64,000 nt of DNA from Rhizobium sp. P40RR-XXII (GCF_012641405.1 NZ_JABAII010000025.1:25280-89279); one strand, 5' to 3'; positions 17,469 to 26,242 are shown, counted from the first letter of the stretch. Numbers and translations: made by a program. The notes: generated from the sequence alone by a model not told the origin.

Positions 17469-17733
17469 TCACGCGGGACGCGCCGCCGTCAGACAGCAGC
17501 CCCGTCTATTCACGAGGAGGAACGCAACAACAAACACCGAAGCCCGGCCACTCAAACAAATGCCGGCGAAGCGGAATCCGAAGAAAAACACCGGGCTCGT
17601 GCCCAACTCGCCAGATGCTCCAGAATCACTCCATGATGGCTGCAGCAGGGGCTCTTCACAACCGGTTTCGACCGCGTTCCCATAAGCTTATCCAAGACTT
17701 TATCAGCAAACTGCACGATTTTTCAAACAGAAA
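17469..17733. other. gene-free lon-clpX spacer
   Basis: The whole spacer between the clpX stop and the lon start is 420 bases. It contains the clpX terminator at its left end and the lon promoter at its right. In between I see no reading frame with a ribosome site and no repeat. Confidence 0.5.
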
Positions 17734-17756
17734 GGGGCCCGTCGACGACGAGCCCC
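17734..17756 (-). terminator. rho-independent terminator of clpX
   Basis: On the minus strand a 10-bp stem (arms 17756-17747 and 17743-17734, one G-T pair) with a three-base loop is followed by TTTCTGTTTG. It begins 25 bases after the clpX stop. Confidence 0.8.
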
Positions 17757-17781
17757 CGATTCGTGATCGCAGATACGGACA

Positions 17782-19059
17782 TCAGGCCGTTGCGTTGGCC
17801 TTTTCTTCCTGCCGATCGGCATAGATGTAAAGCGGGCGGGCAGAGCCGCGGACCACTTCCTCGGAAATGACCACTTCGCGCACGCCTTCCAGCGCCGGCA
17901 GCTCGAACATGGTGTCGAGCAGGATCTTCTCCATGATCGAGCGTAGACCGCGAGCGCCCGTCTTGCGGACGATCGCCCGGCGGGCGATCTCGCGCAGCGC
18001 ATCCTCGTGGAAGGTCAGCTCGACGTCTTCCATCTCGAACAGACGCTGGTACTGCTTGACGAGCGCGTTCTTCGGCTCCGACAGGATCTGGATCAGTGCA
18101 TCCGCATCCAGGTCTTCGAGCGTCGCCAGAACGGGTAGACGGCCGATGAATTCCGGGATCAGGCCGAACTTCACCAGATCTTCCGGCTCCAGCTCGCGCA
18201 GCACTTCACCGACGCGACGATCGTCCGGCGCCTTGACGGTCGCGCCGAAGCCGATCGAGGTCTTCTCGCCGCGGGCGGAGATGATCTTGTCGAGGCCTGC
18301 GAAGGCGCCGCCGCAGATGAAGAGGATGTTGGTCGTATCCACCTGCAGGAATTCCTGCTGCGGATGCTTGCGACCGCCCTGCGGGGGAACAGAAGCCACG
18401 GTACCTTCCATGATCTTCAGGAGCGCCTGCTGCACGCCCTCGCCCGAAACGTCGCGCGTGATCGACGGATTGTCCGACTTGCGGGAAATCTTGTCGACTT
18501 CGTCGATGTAGACGATGCCGCGCTGTGCGCGCTCAACGTTGTAATCGGCGGCCTGCAGCAGCTTGAGGATGATGTTTTCGACGTCTTCGCCGACGTAGCC
18601 CGCTTCGGTCAGCGTCGTCGCGTCGGCCATGGTGAAGGGCACGTCGATGATGCGCGCGAGCGTCTGAGCCAGATAGGTCTTGCCGCAACCGGTCGGGCCG
18701 ACGAGCATGATGTTCGACTTCGCCAGCTCGACGTCGCCGTTCTTCGATGCGTGTGCGAGACGCTTGTAATGGTTGTGAACGGCAACGGAGAGGATCTTCT
18801 TCGCCTGCCGCTGGCCGATGACGTATTCGTCGAGAACCTTGATGATGTCCTGCGGAGTCGGAACGCCGTCACGGGACTTGACCATCGAGGATTTGTTTTC
18901 CTCGCGGATGATGTCCATGCATAGCTCGACGCACTCGTCGCAGATGAAGACGGTCGGTCCGGCAATCAGCTTCCGGACTTCATGCTGGCTCTTACCGCAG
19001 AACGAACAATAAAGCGTGTTCTTGGAGTCGCCGCCGTTGCTGCCGCTGACTTTGCTCAT
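17782..19059 (-). CDS. clpX: ATP-dependent Clp protease ATP-binding subunit ClpX
   Basis: A 425-residue AAA+ unfoldase that feeds substrates to ClpP. The N-terminal zinc domain is visible (LYCSFCGKS...FICDECVELC, around residues 14-45), then Walker A GPTGCGKT, Walker B IVYIDEVDKI, and the IGF-type ClpP-binding loop as TSIGFGATV. The start ATG 19059 (MSKVSGSNGG) has GGAAGGAAA upstream; the open frame to 19086 is not supported. It sits between clpP and lon on the same strand. The 295-base gap to clpP suggests its own promoter. In related alphaproteobacteria ClpXP degrades cell-cycle regulators such as CtrA. Confidence 0.98.
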   Translation of the reverse strand: MSKVSGSNGGDSKNTLYCSFCGKSQHEVRKLIAGPTVFICDECVELCMDIIREENKSSMVKSRDGVPTPQDIIKVLDEYVIGQRQAKKILSVAVHNHYKRLAHASKNGDVELAKSNIMLVGPTGCGKTYLAQTLARIIDVPFTMADATTLTEAGYVGEDVENIILKLLQAADYNVERAQRGIVYIDEVDKISRKSDNPSITRDVSGEGVQQALLKIMEGTVASVPPQGGRKHPQQEFLQVDTTNILFICGGAFAGLDKIISARGEKTSIGFGATVKAPDDRRVGEVLRELEPEDLVKFGLIPEFIGRLPVLATLEDLDADALIQILSEPKNALVKQYQRLFEMEDVELTFHEDALREIARRAIVRKTGARGLRSIMEKILLDTMFELPALEGVREVVISEEVVRGSARPLYIYADRQEEKANATA

Positions 19060-19354
19060 ATCACTTTCCTTCCAGCACGCCGCCAATTTCCAGATCGAAA
19101 TCGCGGTCCACTCAATGCGCCCGCCGGACCTGCCCCTCGTTTGCAGATCGCGGCGCCCTTCAGGGTACTGAACGCAGACCAGTCAACGACCGGAACTGCG
19201 TGGCAACGATCCCCCTTCGAATGCCGAATGCCATGTCACAAAAACGCTACATAGCATGAATCTTACTATTACCGCGTTCCGCTCCACATTAAACCCCTAT
19301 TCGATCACAAATGGGATAGAACTGTGGCGTAGAAGTCACCGCCTCGTGGATAAA

Positions 19355-19987
19355 TCACGAGGCGCTTTCACCTTCCATTTCGGTACGCGACGTCAGCACC
19401 TTGTCGATAAGACCCCATTCCTTGGCCTCGTCGGAGGACATGAAATGGTCACGATCGAGCGTCTGCTCGACTTCCTCGTAGGTCCGACCGCAATGCTTGA
19501 CATAAACTTCGTTCAGGCGGCGCTTCATCTTGATGATGTCGCGCGCATGGCGCTCGATATCCGAAGCCTGGCCCTGGAACCCGCCCGAGGGCTGGTGAAC
19601 CATGATGCGGGAATTCGGCGTTGCGAAACGCATGTCCTTGTCGCCGGCAGCAAGCAGCAGCGAGCCCATGGACGCCGCCTGGCCGATGCAAAGCGTCGAA
19701 ACGGCCGGCTTGATGAACTGCATCGTATCGTAGATCGCCATTCCGGCGGTCACGACACCGCCCGGCGAATTGATGTAGAGCGCGATTTCCTTCTTCGGGT
19801 TTTCGGCCTCGAGGAAGAGAAGCTGGGCGCACACCAACGTCGCCATATGGTCTTCAACCGGCCCGGTCAGGAAAATGATGCGTTCCTTCAGCAGGCGGGA
19901 ATAGATGTCGTAAGACCGTTCCCCACGGTTGGTCTGCTCAACAACCATCGGCACCAGAGCCATAGCTGTATCGACTGGATTTCTCAT
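19355..19987 (-). CDS. clpP: ATP-dependent Clp protease proteolytic subunit
   Basis: A 210-residue serine protease subunit forming the tetradecameric ClpP barrel. The catalytic triad is visible: Ser in CIGQAASMGS, His in RIMVHQPSGG and Asp in TLDRDHFMS. The N-terminus MRNPVDTAMALVPMVVEQTNRGERSYD matches the main ClpP of rhizobia that is paired with clpX. The ATG at 19987 has AAAGGA five bases upstream. A perfect hairpin (19341-19348/19356-19363) overlaps the stop codon and may end or protect the transcript, although it has no T-run. Confidence 0.97.
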   Translation of the reverse strand: MRNPVDTAMALVPMVVEQTNRGERSYDIYSRLLKERIIFLTGPVEDHMATLVCAQLLFLEAENPKKEIALYINSPGGVVTAGMAIYDTMQFIKPAVSTLCIGQAASMGSLLLAAGDKDMRFATPNSRIMVHQPSGGFQGQASDIERHARDIIKMKRRLNEVYVKHCGRTYEEVEQTLDRDHFMSSDEAKEWGLIDKVLTSRTEMEGESAS

Positions 19988-20056
19988 GTGCGTCCTTTAT
20001 CAAACTTGCCCCGGCGACGGAAACGCCGGGAATCGGAGTAAAAATCCTTTACTCCT

Positions 20057-20086
20057 ACATAGAGTGTCCCTGCCCTTCACTTCAAG
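20057..20086 (-). promoter_or_regulatory. possible RpoH (heat-shock) promoter of clpP
   Basis: On the minus strand CTTGAA (20086-20081) and CTATGT (20062-20057) are 18 bases apart, an exact match to the CTTGAA/CYATNT halves of alphaproteobacterial sigma-32 promoters. It lies 70-100 bases before the clpP start. The element at lon has the same form. Confidence 0.5.
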
Positions 20087-20390
20087 ACGCGCAAAAGCAT
20101 ATCGTCAAAAAGCAGTAATGCCCGAGGAGGCGTTGACAAAGCATTTCTAAACACCGCGCCTGGAATGCCAAGACGCCATGGCGTCGCGCCATTGGCTACC
20201 CACTGCATTTCCCACCCGCAAGGTGAAGGAAGCATGAAAGCCATGGCGATCAGGCGGAGATCGGAGACACAAGCAAAATTTACCAACTCATTTAACGAAC
20301 TTACCATCTTATTCGGCGAGGATGGACCAATCGCGAAAATCGTTGCGCTGTCTATGCCGACGGTCCGAAGGCAGCGGAGAAACACCCATC
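20087..20390. other. divergent spacer clpP / diguanylate cyclase
   Basis: The full spacer is 403 bases. Apart from the clpP promoter region no feature is certain. The 5' limit of the cyclase gene is unclear, because an open frame extends up to 20322 in the same phase, and part of this stretch could be coding. Confidence 0.4.
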
Positions 20391-21644
20391 GTGCTGAACA
20401 TGACCACGGGTCTGACCATCTGGTGCTCGGAAGCCATCACCCTGGCGACCGTATTGCTTTTCGCCTGGAGGCACGATCGCAAGTCGCCCGCCTACCTGAT
20501 CTGGGCCATCGGATTTACCGTCAGCGCGGTCGGGTTTGCCCTGGTGGCGGCTCGCGGCGTCGTTCCCGACATATGGTCGATCCGGATCGGCAATGCCGTG
20601 GCGCTGCTCGGCGAAAGCGCATGGATCGCCGGGTTCCGCCTGATGGACAAGCGCAAGCTGGAATGGTCCGCACTCCTGCCCCCTGCCATATGGGTGATCG
20701 GTGTCAGCCTGCCATGGGTCGGCGGCAACTTTGCCAATCGCATCATCGTCTACGATCTTGCCGGTGCCGTCGGCGCGACCTTGCTCGCCTTTGCGGTCCA
20801 TCCGGCCGATGGCCGCCGCGAACCGGCGCGCGGGCAGCTCGGCATCGTCTTCGTGGCACTCGCCTGTTTCTGTTTCGGCTCGGCTATTTGGATGGTGCTC
20901 GTAGGCCCCTCGCTGGAAGAGGCCATGATCTATCGCGGCTACATGGCGCTCGGCTATGGACTGCTCATCATCGTCGCCGTCGTTCTGAACGGCAAGTTGC
21001 TGATGGAGCGCGCCGAGCGTCGCTGGCGGGCGATTTCCATCACCGACACGCTGACGGGAGTTCTGAACCGCCGCGGGTTACAGGAAAGCTATGACATCCT
21101 TGCGGGAGAAGGACAGCAGCAGCCGCAGAAACTCGCCGCGCTGCTGTTCGACCTCGACCACTTCAAGAAGATCAACGATCGTCACGGTCACCAGACGGGC
21201 GATGCTGTTCTGGTCGAATTTGCCCGTATCGCCCGTCAATTCGTGCCACGCAGCGGCGCGTTCGGCCGGATGGGCGGGGAAGAGTTCGTCGCCTTCGTTC
21301 CCATAGACGATCAATCCCAGGCGGAAGCGCTGGCGGAAACCATCCGCGCCGATTTCTGCCGTGTGCCGCTACTTGCCGGACGCACGTTGGTGCCGGCAAC
21401 CGTCAGCATCGGCGTTTCGATCATGCCGCGCGACACCGTCAGCTGGGATCGCCTGGTCTCGTTCGCGGATCGCGCGCTTTATGCCGCCAAGCGCGCCGGC
21501 CGGAACCGCACCATCGTCTTCAACGAACTGGAAACTGCGAAGGAGGTCGAAACAGCGCCGGGCGCCGACGACGGCGAACTCGTACCGACCCTCGACGATC
21601 AGATATACGCGCTGAGACGCATGGGCACGCTCGCCAGGATGTGA
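20391..21644 (+). CDS. membrane diguanylate cyclase (GGDEF)
   Basis: Makes cyclic di-GMP from two GTP. The N-terminal half is a bundle of about six hydrophobic helices (TIWCSEAITLATVLLFAW, AYLIWAIGFTVSAVGFALV and others). The C-terminal GGDEF domain carries ITDTLTGVLNRRG, LFDLDHFKKIND and the active loop GGEEF at residues 295-299. The inhibitory I-site RxxD is absent (Pro and Gly at the two positions), so simple product inhibition is unlikely. The start is uncertain: GTG 20391 has GGAG 11 bases upstream, while ATG 20400 and ATG 20322 are alternatives. It converges on pstB. Confidence 0.85.
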   Translation: MLNMTTGLTIWCSEAITLATVLLFAWRHDRKSPAYLIWAIGFTVSAVGFALVAARGVVPDIWSIRIGNAVALLGESAWIAGFRLMDKRKLEWSALLPPAIWVIGVSLPWVGGNFANRIIVYDLAGAVGATLLAFAVHPADGRREPARGQLGIVFVALACFCFGSAIWMVLVGPSLEEAMIYRGYMALGYGLLIIVAVVLNGKLLMERAERRWRAISITDTLTGVLNRRGLQESYDILAGEGQQQPQKLAALLFDLDHFKKINDRHGHQTGDAVLVEFARIARQFVPRSGAFGRMGGEEFVAFVPIDDQSQAEALAETIRADFCRVPLLAGRTLVPATVSIGVSIMPRDTVSWDRLVSFADRALYAAKRAGRNRTIVFNELETAKEVETAPGADDGELVPTLDDQIYALRRMGTLARM

Positions 21645-21770
21645 ACGGCTTACCCGGTACGGTTCCATTCGACAGGCTTTTGGTATGACCCGATCGCACC
21701 GTCCTCCAGCAAAGCAGCTACCGTCAAACGCAGCGCGCCTTCACAAATTGTGCGGCTATCTCCGGCCGTA

Positions 21771-22607
21771 TCAGCCGTAACGACCGGTGATATAGTCTTC
21801 CGTGCGCTTGACCTTCGGCGCCTGGAAGATCTGCTCGGTCGCGCCGTATTCGATCAGTTCGCCAAGATACATGAAGGCGGTGCTGTCGGAGATGCGGCTT
21901 GCCTGCTGCATGTTGTGCGTGACGATGACGATCGTGAAATCGCCCTTCAGCTGCGAGACCAGCTCCTCGACCTTGGCGGTCGAGATCGGGTCCAGAGCCG
22001 AGGTCGGCTCGTCAAGCAGCAGGACTTCGGGGCGAATGGCAATGGCGCGGGCAATACAGAGGCGCTGCTGCTGGCCGCCGGAAAGGCCAAGTCCGCTCTG
22101 GTGCAGCTTTTCCTTCACTTCGCTCCACAGAGCTGTTTCCGTCAGCGCCGCTTCGACACGGACGTCCATTTCCGCCTTGGAAATCTTCTCATAGAGGCGA
22201 ATGCCGAAAGCGACGTTTTCATAGATCGACATCGGGAACGGCGTGGGCTTCTGGAACACCATGCCAACCTTGGCGCGCAAATCGTTCAGATCGACGTCCT
22301 TGGTGAGAATATTGCGGCCGTCCAGCAGAATCTCGCCCGCAACCGTCTGGCCCGGATAGAGATCATACATCCGGTTGAAGGTACGCAACAGCGTGGACTT
22401 GCCGCAACCCGAAGGGCCGATGAAGGCGGTGACCGCATTTTTGCGGATGTTCATATTCACACTCTTCAGAACGCGATGGCCGTTCTGATAGGTAAAATCG
22501 AGGTTCTTCACCTCAAGTTTCGCGAGCATGCCGAGATCTGACTGGGAAACGGCGTCTTTCCCCGGCTGTGCGTTGACGCTCTGGAAATTGTTGTCGCTCA
22601 TGTTCAT
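21771..22607 (-). CDS. pstB: phosphate ABC transporter ATP-binding protein
   Basis: The ATPase of the high-affinity phosphate importer. It has Walker A GPSGCGKST, Q-loop VFQKPTPFPMSIYENV, signature LSGGQQQRL, Walker B LLLDEPTSALDP and the H-loop histidine in IVTHNM. I chose ATG 22607 (278 residues) with AGGA eight bases upstream. A GTG at 22640 overlaps the pstA stop and would add 11 residues. It is the last gene of pstS-C-A-B; no phoU or phoB follows, since the next gene is the convergent diguanylate cyclase. Confidence 0.96.
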   Translation of the reverse strand: MNMSDNNFQSVNAQPGKDAVSQSDLGMLAKLEVKNLDFTYQNGHRVLKSVNMNIRKNAVTAFIGPSGCGKSTLLRTFNRMYDLYPGQTVAGEILLDGRNILTKDVDLNDLRAKVGMVFQKPTPFPMSIYENVAFGIRLYEKISKAEMDVRVEAALTETALWSEVKEKLHQSGLGLSGGQQQRLCIARAIAIRPEVLLLDEPTSALDPISTAKVEELVSQLKGDFTIVIVTHNMQQASRISDSTAFMYLGELIEYGATEQIFQAPKVKRTEDYITGRYG

Positions 22608-22636
22608 GGTCTCATTCCTATCGTTCGGCGGCTGCG

Positions 22637-23491
22637 TCACTGGTGGCGGCGCCCACTCAAGACACGGGCAAGGATGTTGAGGGCAAGGATGGCAACGGTG
22701 ATGATCAGCGCGCCGGCCCAGGCCAGTTGTTTGAGATCCTCGCCTGCATCGGCTGCGAGCGTGTTGATGGCAACCGGCAGCGTGGCGATTGGACCGGTCA
22801 GGCTCGTATTCATGAATTTGCTATAACCGGCCGTGAAGAGAAGCGGCGCGGTTTCGCCGCTGATACGGGCGATGGCCAGCAGTATGCCGGTCAGGATGCC
22901 CGTCCAGGCGGAGCGATAGATCACCATCGTCATGGACTTCCAGCGCGGCGCGCCGAGCGCGGCGGTCGCCTCGCGAAGTGCGTTTGGCACCAGCAACAGC
23001 ATATCCTGCGTCGTGCGGTTGACGACCGGAAGGGCGATCAGCGCCAGCGCGAGAATGCCGGCAATGGCAGAGTTACCGTGCATGGGCACGACCACGGCGC
23101 CGTAGACGAACACGCCGACGATGATCGAAGGTGCGGACAGCAGGATATCGTTGATGAATTTGGCAGCCTCGGCAAGCTTGGTGCCGTTCGCATATTCCAC
23201 CAGATAGGTGGCGGCGAGAATGCCGATTGGAGCGGCGATCACAATGGCAAGGCCGGTAACCAGAAGGGTGCCGTAGATTGCGTTGATCAGGCCACCGCGC
23301 GAGCCCTGGGCCGGGATCGACATGGTGAACACGTCGAGGCTGAGCGCCGTCACACCGCGATAAAGCAGGGTCACGAGGATCACACTGAGAAAGAATATGC
23401 CGAGGATGGCCGCAATGAAGGACAAGGCCATCATTACCCGGTTCTTCGTATAGCGCCTCGAGACGAGATTCTGACGAATTGCATTTTCCAT
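22637..23491 (-). CDS. pstA: phosphate ABC transporter permease PstA
   Basis: A 284-residue inner-membrane permease with about six transmembrane helices. The PstA pattern is plain: GGLINAIYGTLLVTGLAIVIAAPIGILAATYLVEY near residue 75, SAPSIIVGVFVYG, and the EAA loop REATAALGAPRWKSM. The start ATG 23491 has GAGGAAA in front, and the gene begins ten bases after the pstC stop. It pairs with PstC to form the channel for phosphate released by PstS. Confidence 0.96.
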   Translation of the reverse strand: MENAIRQNLVSRRYTKNRVMMALSFIAAILGIFFLSVILVTLLYRGVTALSLDVFTMSIPAQGSRGGLINAIYGTLLVTGLAIVIAAPIGILAATYLVEYANGTKLAEAAKFINDILLSAPSIIVGVFVYGAVVVPMHGNSAIAGILALALIALPVVNRTTQDMLLLVPNALREATAALGAPRWKSMTMVIYRSAWTGILTGILLAIARISGETAPLLFTAGYSKFMNTSLTGPIATLPVAINTLAADAGEDLKQLAWAGALIITVAILALNILARVLSGRRHQ

Positions 23492-23501
23492 GGTTTTTTC
23501 C

Positions 23502-24473
23502 TCAGAGCGAGTCGCCGCGGCCGATCATCCAGCGCGCCGCTGCAAGCACGCAGAAGGAAAGGACGAACAGAAGCAGGCCGAGCGCAATTAGGCTCGACAA
23601 TTGCAGACCGTCGGCATCGCCGAAGTTGTTCGCGATCTGAGCGGAAATGGTGGTGGACGGTGAGATGATCGACGATTGCAGGCGGCTCACCGAGCCTACG
23701 ACGAAGGTGACGGCCATGGTTTCGCCAAGCGCGCGGCCGAGGCCGAGCATGATACCGCCGACGAGGCCGCGACGCGTATAGGGGATCAGGATGTGACGGG
23801 CCACTTCCCATGTGGTCATGCCCATGCCGTAAGCGGATTCACGCAACATCGGCGGCACGGTGCTGAACACGTCGCGGGAGATCGCGGTGATGAACGGCAG
23901 GATCATGACGGCGAGCACGAGGCTTGCCGTCAACAGGCCGACGCCCGGCGCCGGCGGCTGGAACAGCAGGCCGATCAACGGCACCTGGCCGATCGTCATG
24001 ATAAGGAAGGGCAGGATATAGGTCTGCATCAGCGGCACGAGAATGAACAGACCGACGATGCCGTAAATAATAGAGGGAACGCCGGCCAGAAGCTCGATGG
24101 CGGTACTGATCGGCCGCCGCAGGCTGCCGGGGCAAAGTTCCGTGAGGAAGATGGCGATGCCGATGCCCAAGGGAATGGCAATCAGCATGGCGATGAACGA
24201 GCTCACCAGCGTGCCGACCACGGCAGGAATAGCACCATAGATATCGGCGGGAGCACTCCATTTCGTGCCCCAGAGGAACGAAAACCCGAAAGTCTGGAAG
24301 GTGGGCAAGGCATCAATGACAAGAACCGCAAGGATTGCCAGCAGCAGAAGCACGACGAGAGTGGCCGAGCCAAGCGTCATAAAATAGAAAATCCGATCCT
24401 GTGTCCGGAATTTTCTGGTCATGGCGGTGGTATCCACAGCCTGGAAGCCAGCCGTCTGGGTCGCGTCAGCCAT
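23502..24473 (-). CDS. pstC: phosphate ABC transporter permease PstC
   Basis: A 323-residue inner-membrane permease, partner of PstA. Six main hydrophobic helices follow a 30-residue cytoplasmic N-terminus. Typical segments are FGFSFLWGTKWSAP, VPSIIYGIVGLFILVPLMQ, and the ATPase-contact loop LRESAYGMGMTTWEVARHILIPYTRRGLVGG. The start ATG 24473 follows AAGGGGAAA. The gene is 75 bases after pstS, across a perfect hairpin that may set the ratio of PstS to the permeases. Confidence 0.96.
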   Translation of the reverse strand: MADATQTAGFQAVDTTAMTRKFRTQDRIFYFMTLGSATLVVLLLLAILAVLVIDALPTFQTFGFSFLWGTKWSAPADIYGAIPAVVGTLVSSFIAMLIAIPLGIGIAIFLTELCPGSLRRPISTAIELLAGVPSIIYGIVGLFILVPLMQTYILPFLIMTIGQVPLIGLLFQPPAPGVGLLTASLVLAVMILPFITAISRDVFSTVPPMLRESAYGMGMTTWEVARHILIPYTRRGLVGGIMLGLGRALGETMAVTFVVGSVSRLQSSIISPSTTISAQIANNFGDADGLQLSSLIALGLLLFVLSFCVLAAARWMIGRGDSL

Positions 24474-24500
24474 CGATTTCCCCTTGTCCTGTCACGAAAG

Positions 24501-24525
24501 GCGGACAGGGCCATACCCTGTCCGC
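24501..24525 (-). other. perfect hairpin between pstS and pstC
   Basis: A 10-bp perfect inverted repeat (GCGGACAGGG, 24501-24510, with CCCTGTCCGC, 24516-24525) and five-base loop lie 23 bases after the pstS stop. There is no T-run on either side, so it looks more like an mRNA-end stabiliser or partial attenuator than a full terminator. Confidence 0.7.
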
Positions 24526-24548
24526 CGCAACTTTTCATTCAGCACAAA

Positions 24549-25574
24549 TTACTTCGTACCAAAGTCCTTCTTCCAGGACTTCTCGACAACCTCGGCAACA
24601 TTTTCCGGGATCGCGAGATACGACAGAGCGGTCGCGTCCTTCTGACCGTGCTCATAGGACCACTTGAAGAACTTCAGCGCTTCTTCGTTCTTAGCAGCAT
24701 CGGCAGGCTTCTTGTAGAGCAGAACCCAGGTCGAAGCTGCAATCGGCCAGCTCTTTTCGCCCGGCTGATTGGTGATGATCAGGTTGAAGTTCTTGGCATT
24801 GGCCCAATCGGCGTTGGAAGCTGCAGCCTTGAACGTCTCGAGGCTCGGCTCGATAACCTTGCCTGCGGCGTTCTTCATCTTCGCGAAACCGATGTGGTTG
24901 GCGACGACGTAGGAATATTCAACGTAGGAGATCGAACCAGCCGTCTGGTTGACGGTGGTGGAAACGCCTTCGGAACCCTTGGCACCGAAGCCGACCGGCC
25001 ATTCAACTGCCGTGTTCGAACCAACCTTTTCCTTCCACTCCGGCGAAACCTTCGCCAGGTAATCGGTGAAGTTGAAGGTCGTGCCCGAGCTGTCGGCGCG
25101 ATAAACGACGGAGATGGGCGTGGAAGGCAGCTTCACGTCGGCGTTCAGCGCCTTGATGGCAGCGTCGTCCCACTTGGTGATCTTGCCGAGGAAGATGTCG
25201 GACAGAGTCTTGCCGTCGAGAACGAGTTCGCCCGGCTTTACGCCTTCGATGTTATAGGAAACGACGATGCCGCCGGAGATCATCGGGAACTGGGCAATGC
25301 CGTTCTTCTCGAGGTCAGCGTCGCTCATCGGCTTGTCCGAAGCGCCGAATACGATGGTCTTGTCGAGGAGCTGCTTGATGCCGGCGCCCGAACCGACCGA
25401 CTGATAGTTGACGACATTGTTCGTCGCAGCCTTGTAGCCTTCGGCCCACTTGGACAGAACCGGCGCAATGAAGCTCGAGCCGGCGCCCGTAATGTCGGCA
25501 GCCGAGGCCGAAGCAGCCATGGCGGCAACCAGGCCGGCGGTCAGGCAAAGGGAACGGATTTTCAGGTTAAGCAT
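24549..25574 (-). CDS. pstS: periplasmic phosphate-binding protein PstS
   Basis: The 341-residue phosphate receptor of the Pst importer. The first 24 or so residues form a signal peptide ending ASASAADITGAGSSF. Ligand-binding segments are visible as GAGSSFIAPVLSKW, VGSGAGIKQLLDKT, VYRADSSGTTFNFTDYL and GFGAKGSEGVSTTV. It is first in the operon and is preceded by a Pho box at 25701-25718, so expression should rise in phosphate starvation through PhoB. The size and sequence are of the E. coli-like type. Confidence 0.97.
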   Translation of the reverse strand: MLNLKIRSLCLTAGLVAAMAASASAADITGAGSSFIAPVLSKWAEGYKAATNNVVNYQSVGSGAGIKQLLDKTIVFGASDKPMSDADLEKNGIAQFPMISGGIVVSYNIEGVKPGELVLDGKTLSDIFLGKITKWDDAAIKALNADVKLPSTPISVVYRADSSGTTFNFTDYLAKVSPEWKEKVGSNTAVEWPVGFGAKGSEGVSTTVNQTAGSISYVEYSYVVANHIGFAKMKNAAGKVIEPSLETFKAAASNADWANAKNFNLIITNQPGEKSWPIAASTWVLLYKKPADAAKNEEALKFFKWSYEHGQKDATALSYLAIPENVAEVVEKSWKKDFGTK

Positions 25575-25700
25575 AATAGACTCACTTCCTCAAGTGAATG
25601 AAAGGATGGCGAGCAGAAGATCGGCACGAGGTACCCATGCTAAATGACCCCCCAATCTCCTGGCGACAGTGATGGCTCTAATGCCGCATTGTTTCAGTTT

Positions 25701-25718
25701 GATGACAGTTTAATGAAG
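25701..25718 (-). promoter_or_regulatory. Pho box (PhoB site) upstream of pstS
   Basis: On the minus strand CTTCATTAAACTGTCATC matches the two-repeat Pho box pattern CTGTCAT-A/T4-CTGTCAT, with one mismatch in the first half-repeat. The next AAACTG continues the 11-base phase as a partial third repeat. It lies about 130 bases upstream of the pstS start. Confidence 0.8.
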
Positions 25719-25829
25719 CGGCAGTGACACAACCTGTGGCAATCATCGCGGTCATTGCGGAACCGCATGGAACGGGCCGCTCCGGGCAGCAGGCGAACGC
25801 GAACTTCATGTTTTGATTCAACAACGTCG

Positions 25830-26174
25830 TCAGAGACGGATCACATAGTCCTTGCGAGTCGTTTCAATGACTTCCCAGGTACCCTTGAAGCCCGGCTTTA
25901 AGATGAGGCGGTCGCCTGCGCGCAGATGAAAGACCTCACCGTCGTCGGCTGTCACAATGGAATAGCCGGAGAGGATGTGGAAGTACTCCCATTCGTCATA
26001 GACGATCCTCCATTTGCCCGGTGTCGCTTCCCAGACACCGGCATAAAGGCCGCCATCGGCCTCGTCGAGGTTCCAGGTTTGGAAAATCGGGGCTCCCGAA
26101 ATGAGACGATCCGCTGCGGGCGCGCCTGCCTCGGGCTCGACGCCATCGACATTCAGTTGCAGATAGGTTGCCAC
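25830..26174 (-). CDS. cupin protein (DUF861/EutQ-like)
   Basis: A 114-residue single-domain cupin. It resembles the DUF861 (cupin_3) group through GGLYAGVWEATPGKWRIVYDEWEYFHILSGYSIVTADDGE and the second motif FHLRAGDRLILKPGFKGTWEVIE. The usual function of this group is unclear; some members act on ureidoglycolate or other small acids. It is a single gene on the minus strand, between the Pho box region and the terminator of the sulfhydrylase gene. No substrate can be assigned. Confidence 0.85.
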   Translation of the reverse strand: MATYLQLNVDGVEPEAGAPAADRLISGAPIFQTWNLDEADGGLYAGVWEATPGKWRIVYDEWEYFHILSGYSIVTADDGEVFHLRAGDRLILKPGFKGTWEVIETTRKDYVIRL

Positions 26175-26206
26175 TTAAGTCCCCCGTCGAACGCGCTTCG
26201 CCAACG

Positions 26207-26242
26207 AAAAAAAATCCGCGACCACTCTTTGGCGATCGCGGA
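26207..26242 (-). terminator. rho-independent terminator after the sulfhydrylase gene
   Basis: On the minus strand a 7-bp stem (TCCGCGA/TCGCGGA, 26242-26236 with 26221-26215) around a 14-base loop is followed by eight T (26214-26207). It lies about 70 bases after the stop codon at 26315. Confidence 0.85.

Noticed and set aside
14857..17685. 942-residue open frame on the plus strand across lon
   Set aside because: It is fully antisense to lon, its composition is rich in His, Arg and Asp as expected from reading a high-GC gene backwards, and it has no ribosome site.
19341..19363. Hairpin overlapping the clpP stop as a terminator
   Set aside because: The stem is perfect (8 bp), but no T-run follows on the minus strand and it overlaps coding sequence; at most a stabilising structure.
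23676..25601. 641-residue open frame on the plus strand across pstC and pstS
   Set aside because: Antisense to two well-supported genes, with no recognisable domain; a high-GC shadow frame.
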